21,770 nt of DNA from contig NATO01000033.1 of the NCBI GenBank assembly GCA_002085385.1, forward strand, positions 1 through 21,770, in the 5' to 3' direction. Positions 16,422 to 21,770 of the stretch are shown one piece after another. Position numbers and translations under genes: made by a program. Origin of the DNA: a candidate division Zixibacteria bacterium 4484_93 (GTDB taxonomy: Bacteria; UBP14; UBA6098; 4484-93). How positions within the stretch are numbered: the first letter of the stretch is position 1; every line of letters starts with the position of its first letter. The notes under the pieces were generated by a model. That model ran no database searches and was not told the DNA's origin. It worked only from the letters and a program-made list of their open reading frames with translations.

Positions 16422-16449
16422 AATATAAACGCATTACCTTGTTTGTCAA
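16422..16449 (-). promoter_or_regulatory. Sigma-70-type promoter of the T9SS operon
   Basis: On the minus strand, TTGACA (16449-16444) is followed by 16 bases and TATATT (16427-16422). The transcript should start near 16415 and cover the PorU-like, PorV-like, M6-like and two DUF5683-like genes, which follow with gaps of 17 bases or less or with one-base overlaps. The -35 box begins only five bases past the mtnA stop, and I see no terminator between them. Confidence 0.75.
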
Positions 16450-16454
16450 GTTTT

Positions 16455-17489
16455 TTAACCTATGACCTTCGGAATGTTCTTTTTCAGGGGGTTATCTATT
16501 ATACCTTTTTCGGTTATAATACCTGTTATGAGATTTGCTGGAGTTATATCGAATGCGTAGGTGAGAGCATCGGCTTCCTTTGGTGCTATCAAGGTTCCAC
16601 AGAACCTTTTTACCTCGTCTTGAGAGCGTTTTTCGATGGGTATCTGTCTGCCTGTGGAGAGTGTCAGGTCGAATGTTGTCGATGGAGCAGCGACATAGAA
16701 CATAACATTGTGAGCCTTTGATAGCACGGCGAGTGAGTATGTTCCTATCTTGTTTGCCACATCACCGTTTGCTGCAATCCTGTCCGCCCCGACAATGACC
16801 ATATCGACCCCTTTGCGAGCCATAAGGGTGCCTGCTGTGCTGTCTGTTATAACCGTTGTCGGGATACCCTCGCTTACAAGCTCGAATGCGGTGAGGCGAG
16901 CTCCTTGGAGCAGAGGGCGGGTCTCGTCCGCATAAACGGATATCCTCTTGCCCTTTTCCCAGGCTTTGTATATAACGGCAAGAGCAGTTCCCATTCCACC
17001 TGTTGCAAGTGCTCCAGCGTTGCAATGAGTGAGTATCCTGAATCCATCTTTGATAAGCACCTCGCCAGCTTCGCCTATTGCCTCACAGATTGCCTCATCC
17101 TCCCTATGAATCTTTATTGCCTCATCGAGCACAAGCCTTTTTATCTCCCGGGGTGGCAGGGAACTGTTCGACTTTATCAGATTCTCCATACGGTCGATTG
17201 TGTGGAACAGATTGACCGCTGTCGGTCGTGAGGAACGCAGGAAATCCGCTACGGTCGTAAATCTGCTGTAGAAATCCTCGAATGTTCCTGTATCGTAGTG
17301 GCGGATACCCAGATACATCCCGTAGCCTGCCACTATCCCCAGAAGTGGTGCACCACGCACAGCGAGTGTGACAATTGCTTCTCGCAGTTCTATAACATTG
17401 TAAATGTCGAGCCATACGAGTTCGCCAGGGAGTTTCCGCTGGTCTATTGCTCGCAGATGTTCCCCTGTCCACTCAACCGCTTTTATCAT
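16455..17489 (-). CDS. mtnA: S-methyl-5-thioribose-1-phosphate isomerase
   Basis: MtnA converts methylthioribose 1-phosphate to methylthioribulose 1-phosphate in the methionine salvage pathway. The 344-residue length is typical. The family's catalytic residues are visible: C156 in THCNAGALATGG and D236 in VIVGADRIAANGDVANKIGT. RGAP at 45-48 and DETRPLLQGARLTAFEL near 188 bind the phosphate end in relatives. These features distinguish it from the related initiation factor eIF2B. Its ribosome site (AGGAGAGG) overlaps the stop of the subtilisin gene seven bases upstream, so the two are cotranscribed. No other methionine-salvage gene is in the window. Some bacteria use MtnA for 5'-deoxyadenosine or ribose salvage instead. 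Confidence 0.96.
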   Translation of the reverse strand: MIKAVEWTGEHLRAIDQRKLPGELVWLDIYNVIELREAIVTLAVRGAPLLGIVAGYGMYLGIRHYDTGTFEDFYSRFTTVADFLRSSRPTAVNLFHTIDRMENLIKSNSSLPPREIKRLVLDEAIKIHREDEAICEAIGEAGEVLIKDGFRILTHCNAGALATGGMGTALAVIYKAWEKGKRISVYADETRPLLQGARLTAFELVSEGIPTTVITDSTAGTLMARKGVDMVIVGADRIAANGDVANKIGTYSLAVLSKAHNVMFYVAAPSTTFDLTLSTGRQIPIEKRSQDEVKRFCGTLIAPKEADALTYAFDITPANLITGIITEKGIIDNPLKKNIPKVIG

Positions 17490-17496
17490 TCCTCTC

Positions 17497-20223
17497 CTAT
17501 TTGATATAGACGAGCTTTCTGGTTCTGCTTTCCATTTTATCTTTCAGGATGGCAAGGTAGACTCCAGTGGGTGAGCCGGCTGCATTCCAGGAAACCGTCT
17601 GCCAGCCGGATGATGGTATGACAGGAAGTGATGCGACCTTCTCACCGGTGATGTTGTAGATGGATAGGCTGGGGGAGTTGCCCGTGGAGTAGAACCTTAT
17701 TGAAACTGTCGAGTTGAACGGGTTGGGGTATGCCGTTATAACGGGTGATGATGGAAGCATCGGGAAGCTTGTCTCTTTTATCTCCGAGAAATCGTATCCG
17801 ACGAATTCGAGCATCTTCCTGACGAACATCCATCTTGGAGTGAACGGGGGAAGCTCGTTGTGGATACATTCTATACCGAACCCGAGATAGAACACCGTGT
17901 TGCTGAGAGCAGTATCGACATATCTCGTTGCGGCAAAGGAGCCTGATGCATCCCCCTCATAGGTGAGAATACCGACGGCATCGCCCGTTGGGGTGCATCC
18001 GGATGGAGTATCGGGAGAATATGCTCCACCGGAGAGAACAATACGGACGCTATCTGTTACCGGGTCGCCCTCGATTCCTGATAGGATAACCCTGCCGACA
18101 TCGTCCACCGTGTGTTCGGCGTGGATTATATCCGAGAATAGGGAGGTCCCTCCCATATCCTCGCCGATGTTCTCTCCTGATAGTATTAGAACCTTGTTTC
18201 CCTCATTGTAAAAGTTGGTGATAAGCGAGAGTTCTGTTTCCGTTATCGATGTATCTCGAATAGTTCCTGTGAACCAGATAACCGTGCGGTATTTGTTCAG
18301 CTCTTCCTGAGAAATATACCCCTGATTTTTGTTCCATATATCGTAGACTAACCTATTGGTCAGAAGCGCCGTATTGTAATACGATATGTTTGTTGTATCG
18401 GTTTCAGAGCCGTTATAGACGAGGATGTCTGGTCGTCCTATCATAAATGTGATATACCCGTAGTTGACAGTTCCCTGCTCGGTTGTGAGGCGCCATCTAA
18501 AGCGAGCCTTGTGTGCCGGCATATCGGACAGCATCCGAAAGCGTATAGGTGCAGAGTCATTCCTGGCAGTGTCACCGGGGGCGATATCCGGAAAGTCAAC
18601 ATCACCTGTTATAATCTCCACGGTTGTGTCGGCTGTTGTCAGGTGGAGCGTTGCACCTGTTCCCATCATCCAGCCAGGTTCGTTCGCAAATGAGAGGATT
18701 ATCTCGCCTGTCTCACCCGGGTCGACCCTGCCATCGAGGTTACCATCGATATCGCTGTTCTCGTATCTCACGAATGAGAGTTCAGGGTATATCACCTGTC
18801 CAATAGCTCTGAATACATTCACCCGCCCTCTGCCGAGTTTATCCTCATACCCCGGGTTAAGGGAATCTATCGGGTCGGCGGAATCGAGCAGTCTATTGTA
18901 GACCCAATGGTTTGATGAGTCGGGGAAGTATGCTCGGACAAGTGCACCACATCCCGCAGCAACAGGTGATGCCATAGATGTTCCATCCCAGCTTGCGAAG
19001 GAATCGATTGGAATGGTGCTGTATATCGAGACACCGGGGGCGGATAGTTCTATCCAGTTGCCATAGTTGGAGAAGTATGCCTTGTGGTCGTTCTCATCGG
19101 TTGCGGCAACGGATATGACATGATTAAAATTAGCAGGATAGAAGCGTGAAGAAACATCATCATTGCCGGCACCACCGACAAGTAAAACGCCTGCTGCCCA
19201 GGCATCCTGACAGGCATCGTTCTCGTCCGGGTCGGGGTAGGAGCTGCCATAGCTCATATTTATCACCTTTGCGCCCATATCGATTGCATACCTGAAACAG
19301 CGCAGAAGGGCGATTGTCTGCATACCACCAAGTGTGCCGTCGTTTGGGTAGTAGCCTGCTCGCAGGCACATAAGCTTCGAGCTCCAGTTGCAGCCTGCCA
19401 TACCGTATCCGTTGTTCCCGAGTGCTGTCATAATCCCATTTGTATGGGTCCCGTGTCCATCCAGTATAAAATCCGATGGGTCGCTGTCCGGATCGTCGCC
19501 ATCCTCGATGAGCGTTCCATCGTTGTATGCATCTCTGGCGTTATCGACGAAATCGTATCCGATGAGGTCATCGATGACCCCGTTGAGGTCGTTGTCAAGC
19601 CCATCGAAATCATCGACATCGAACGGAACACCATCACCATCCAAATCCTCGCCAGGATTCACCCATATATTCGGATAGAGGTCGGGATGACTCCAGTTGA
19701 CACCGGAATCAATCCCCGTCATTATGATGGAGCTATTACCTGTTGTCGTCCCCCAGGCTCGGTCAAGTCCTATTTTCGGTGCCCACCACTGCCGGGAATA
19801 ACCAGGGTCATCAGGTGTCACCGGAAGATACAAAGGCGGGATAATATAGTCAGGAAGAGAATATTTTACGAACGGTAGCTTCTCAAACCGCTTTGCAACT
19901 TCCGCAGCATCAAACCTATCAGGGAAGTGGAAAACAACCCTGTTTGACCAGTGAGCCCATTTCTCCTCGAACCTGCCCAGAGACCCGAGAAGCGGCTCCC
20001 AGTCGTATGCCTCAATCTCTTCCAGGACTCTGTCCAGCTTGGGAATGCCCGAGTGAACCACACCATCCTGAACGGTCAGTTTCTCCTGAATATCGAGGGA
20101 ATAGTCGAAAGCGACACGGACGACCGCTGGTGTGTATTTATCCGGCGGCGAAGCATTCTCAGTGTATGCAGGCAAAACCAGAAACAGCAATGTTAGAACA
20201 GTTGCAATGACGATCTTTTGCAT
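17497..20223 (-). CDS. Secreted subtilisin-like serine protease (S8) with a C-terminal sorting domain
   Basis: The 908-residue exported protease appears intact. A signal peptide (QKIVIATVLTLLFLVLPAYT) leads to a propeptide of about 130 residues. The S8 domain has D172 (TGIDSGVNWSHPD), H257 (DGHGTH), the oxyanion N354 (GGAGND) and S416 (WDGTSMASP). An acidic insert at 191-255, rich in DLDGDG-like repeats, probably binds calcium. After it come a DIDGNLDGRVDPGETGEI segment (490-508), a domain resembling the ThuA/glutamine-amidotransferase fold (about 600-810), and a FlgD-like sorting domain with ITAYPNPFNSTV and IYNITGEKV. It is probably secreted through T9SS and held at or released from the surface by the PorU/PorV system. 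An AAAGGAG ribosome site precedes the ATG. Confidence 0.94.
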   Translation of the reverse strand: MQKIVIATVLTLLFLVLPAYTENASPPDKYTPAVVRVAFDYSLDIQEKLTVQDGVVHSGIPKLDRVLEEIEAYDWEPLLGSLGRFEEKWAHWSNRVVFHFPDRFDAAEVAKRFEKLPFVKYSLPDYIIPPLYLPVTPDDPGYSRQWWAPKIGLDRAWGTTTGNSSIIMTGIDSGVNWSHPDLYPNIWVNPGEDLDGDGVPFDVDDFDGLDNDLNGVIDDLIGYDFVDNARDAYNDGTLIEDGDDPDSDPSDFILDGHGTHTNGIMTALGNNGYGMAGCNWSSKLMCLRAGYYPNDGTLGGMQTIALLRCFRYAIDMGAKVINMSYGSSYPDPDENDACQDAWAAGVLLVGGAGNDDVSSRFYPANFNHVISVAATDENDHKAYFSNYGNWIELSAPGVSIYSTIPIDSFASWDGTSMASPVAAGCGALVRAYFPDSSNHWVYNRLLDSADPIDSLNPGYEDKLGRGRVNVFRAIGQVIYPELSFVRYENSDIDGNLDGRVDPGETGEIILSFANEPGWMMGTGATLHLTTADTTVEIITGDVDFPDIAPGDTARNDSAPIRFRMLSDMPAHKARFRWRLTTEQGTVNYGYITFMIGRPDILVYNGSETDTTNISYYNTALLTNRLVYDIWNKNQGYISQEELNKYRTVIWFTGTIRDTSITETELSLITNFYNEGNKVLILSGENIGEDMGGTSLFSDIIHAEHTVDDVGRVILSGIEGDPVTDSVRIVLSGGAYSPDTPSGCTPTGDAVGILTYEGDASGSFAATRYVDTALSNTVFYLGFGIECIHNELPPFTPRWMFVRKMLEFVGYDFSEIKETSFPMLPSSPVITAYPNPFNSTVSIRFYSTGNSPSLSIYNITGEKVASLPVIPSSGWQTVSWNAAGSPTGVYLAILKDKMESRTRKLVYIK

Positions 20224-20257
20224 CTTCGCTCCTTTATATTCGGGATATGATTGGCTA

Positions 20258-20285
20258 AAAATAGATATTTTTTTGTTTTTGTCAA
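20258..20285 (-). promoter_or_regulatory. Sigma-70-type promoter of the subtilisin-mtnA unit
   Basis: On the minus strand, TTGACA (20285-20280) is followed by 16 bases and TATTTT (20263-20258). This matches the spc promoter in both boxes and spacing. The predicted transcript start near 20251 leaves a leader of about 28 bases with an AAAGGAG ribosome site. It lies in the 112-base divergent gap with thiL; I found no equally good promoter for thiL there. Confidence 0.72.
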
Positions 20286-20335
20286 ATCATAAATTTTGAC
20301 TTGACTTTTGCCACAGTTAGAGGGATATTTTCAAT

Positions 20336-21307
20336 ATGGGAAAGACAATCGGAGATATTGGCGAGTTTGGGCTGATTGAGTTCATCAGGGATAGGCTCGG
20401 TGAACAGGGGCTTATTGTCGATGTTGGTGATGATGCGGCGGTTGTTGCGACAAATCCGGGTGATTTTGTTGTTGCGACTGTGGACGATATTGTCCAGGAT
20501 GTTCACTTTACACTCGATTATCCTCCTCGCTCTGTCGGGTGGCGAGCAATTGCCTCATCCTCGAGCGATATTGCCGCTATGGGTGGGAAAGCACGGTTCT
20601 TTCTCATCTCACTTGTCGCGCCGGAGGAAACGACATTTTCCTGGTTTCGTCGATTTCTGAGCGGGGCAACCGATTTTGCCAGGAGGTTCAATCTTGCCCT
20701 TGTCGGTGGGAATATATCGAATGGAGACAGCATCCGCGTGAGCACAACGACGCTCGGGACAATCCCTCCGGGGCATATCAAGAGGCGATGTGGTGCGAAG
20801 GTAGGAGACATCATCTATCTGACGGGTGCTATCGGTGGCTCACAGGCAGGGAGGATTATTTTCTCCGAGACAAAGAATCCTCGCCTGCGACTTGCAAAAA
20901 GGCATCTTTTCCCTGTTCCACGCCTTGTCGAGGGCAAGATACTGGGAGCTGTATTCGCTGTCTCCGCGATGATAGACATCTCCGACGGTTTCCTGCAAGA
21001 CCTCGGGCATATTCTTACCAACTCCGATGTTGGAGCGTACATCGACATCGATGATATACCTCTATTCCCAGGGGTTGACCGGTTCTGCCGGGAGCGGGGG
21101 CTCGAACCGATTGAATTTGCTCTCTCGTCTGGCGAGGAATATGAGCTGATATTCACAGCAGAGGAGAAATACGCCTCTGGTATCGAGGAGGAGATAGGGG
21201 AAGAGAAGGTTATTCCCATTGGTGAGATAGTTGCAAAGAAAGGGATATTTGCGAAGCGAGGCGGCAAGCTGATAAAATTCCCACAGGCAGGCTGGAGACA
21301 TTTTTGA
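20336..21307 (+). CDS. thiL: Thiamine-monophosphate kinase
   Basis: ThiL phosphorylates thiamine monophosphate with ATP to give the active cofactor thiamine diphosphate. The 323 residues fit the family. The N-terminus has the usual IGEFGLIEFI pattern, then VDVGDDAAVV (metal and ATP binding) and TVDDIVQDVHF. SSSSDIAAMGGKA marks the dimer and nucleotide region. GGNISNGDSIRVSTTTLG stands where GGDTTR is more common. SAMIDISDGFLQDLGHI and LSSGEEYELIFTA complete the motif set. The ATG has a GAGGG ribosome site 11 bases upstream. It is one of the few plus-strand genes here and no other thiamine gene is near. Confidence 0.95.
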   Translation: MGKTIGDIGEFGLIEFIRDRLGEQGLIVDVGDDAAVVATNPGDFVVATVDDIVQDVHFTLDYPPRSVGWRAIASSSSDIAAMGGKARFFLISLVAPEETTFSWFRRFLSGATDFARRFNLALVGGNISNGDSIRVSTTTLGTIPPGHIKRRCGAKVGDIIYLTGAIGGSQAGRIIFSETKNPRLRLAKRHLFPVPRLVEGKILGAVFAVSAMIDISDGFLQDLGHILTNSDVGAYIDIDDIPLFPGVDRFCRERGLEPIEFALSSGEEYELIFTAEEKYASGIEEEIGEEKVIPIGEIVAKKGIFAKRGGKLIKFPQAGWRHF

Positions 21308-21374
21308 GCGGCTATGCAGTAGAAGCAATCATAATCCCCGGAAACCCTGAGGAGTGGGCGAGTGTAGAAAAAAC

Positions 21375-21402
21375 TTGACATTTTTGCTTGATCAATTATT
21401 TT
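21375..21402 (+). promoter_or_regulatory. Sigma-70-type promoter before the right-edge gene
   Basis: TTGACA (21375-21380), a 16-base spacer and TATTTT (21397-21402) repeat the pattern seen at the other three promoters. A second, overlapping candidate is TTGCTT (21384-21389), 17 bases and TATAAT (21407-21412). Either would start a transcript 15-25 bases before the ATG at 21433. Confidence 0.6.
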
Positions 21403-21432
21403 TAATTATAATCTTTTGAAAAGAGCCATAAA

Positions 21433-21770
21433 ATGGCTGAAAATCAAGGTATCCCACGCGGCCCGGTCGAGCACCTCGCACTTCTGTCGCTATGCAACAA
21501 GAAGGACGATGACCCTGGCACTCCAGCGGAGTTCAAATTCCTTACTATCGAGAAGGACGCTCTGGTTGCGGCATACAATGAAGTGCAAACCCGCTACAAC
21601 CAGTGGTTGACCCGCTCCGATGAATATGGCGAGCTTACTGCTAAGTGGCTCGTGCTTGAGAAAGATGCTCTCGACCTAATCGGCAGGGCGCGCTCGTTCT
21701 GGAGAATGCGGCACGGCGAAGGCAATGTCTATGAGCGCACAGCCGGCATAGACAACCAGCCGCGCAAGAA
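21433..21770 (+). CDS. Unknown protein, N-terminal part (runs off the right edge)
   Basis: I do not recognise this protein. An open frame of 112 codons starts at the ATG at 21433-21435 and has no stop before the window ends. It begins MAENQGIPRGPVEHLALLSL. The sequence is soluble and mostly helical in character (EKDALVAAYNEVQTRYNQW, then LTAKWLVLEKDALDLIGRAR) and has no signal peptide. Two copies of a short EKDAL motif suggest a weak internal repeat, about 40 residues apart. CGC is the favoured arginine codon, unlike the AGG- and CGA-rich genes around it, which may hint at transfer. A weak GAAAAGAG ribosome site and a good promoter precede it. Confidence 0.72.
   Translation, partial: MAENQGIPRGPVEHLALLSLCNKKDDDPGTPAEFKFLTIEKDALVAAYNEVQTRYNQWLTRSDEYGELTAKWLVLEKDALDLIGRARSFWRMRHGEGNVYERTAGIDNQPRK

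Noticed and set aside
20296..20331. A thiL promoter made of TTGACT (20301-20306) and TATTTT (20326-20331)
   Set aside because: The spacer would be 19 bases and the transcript would start at or after the ATG, even though a ribosome site (GAGGG) is present upstream. I leave the thiL promoter undefined.
21304..21378. A 25-codon frame starting TTG at the thiL stop and ending in a protein-like stretch (VEAIIIPGNPEEWASVEKT)
   Set aside because: It needs a rare TTG start, is very short, and its end overlaps the next promoter. It could be the remnant of a gene, but one short peptide cannot show that.

Overview
The window looks like a chromosomal segment of an uncultured bacterium that carries a type IX secretion system (T9SS), probably from the FCB group or a neighbouring candidate phylum. 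I base this on four large exported or cell-surface genes (a PorU-like C25 protease, a PorV-like barrel, an M6-type protease and a subtilisin). Three of them end in a FlgD-like C-terminal domain with a YPNPF-like motif. The placement is inference; no marker here names the phylum. Nearly everything from 1 to about 20.2 kb is transcribed on the minus strand, so the genes are best read from right to left.

Right end (20.3-21.8 kb): thiL lies on the plus strand, divergent from the block to its left. It is followed by a separate plus-strand gene of unknown function that runs off the window and differs from its neighbours in codon use. Next, on the minus strand, come an intact secreted subtilisin and mtnA, 7 bases apart.

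Middle (6.1-16.45 kb): a tight minus-strand operon starts at a clear sigma-70-type promoter. Its order is a C25 protease resembling PorU, a PorV/PorQ-family barrel with a beta-propeller inserted, an M6-like metalloprotease, and two small related exported proteins. PorU followed by PorV is the arrangement known from Porphyromonas gingivalis, so I read this as a T9SS surface-attachment module with a client. Both protease genes are broken: each is split between two frames and each seems to lack a conserved stretch at the break. In the M6 gene the lost stretch should contain the HExxH zinc site.

Left end (1-6.05 kb): the spc ribosomal-protein operon, rpsQ-rplN-rplX-rplE-rpsZ-rpsH-rplF-rplR-rpsE-rpmD-rplO-secY-adk, in canonical order with many stop/start overlaps. 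It begins at rpsQ with its own promoter. rpmC, rplP, rpsC and the rest of the S10 operon, normally directly upstream, are replaced by the T9SS operon.

The main points of interest are the propeller inserted into the PorV-like barrel, the PorU-PorV-client layout with paired lesions, the split S10/spc cluster, and one promoter pattern (TTGACA, 16-base spacer, TATTTT or TATATT) found at four places. I see no convincing intrinsic terminator, rRNA, tRNA, CRISPR array, insertion sequence or riboswitch. No stretch longer than 300 bases lacks a gene.
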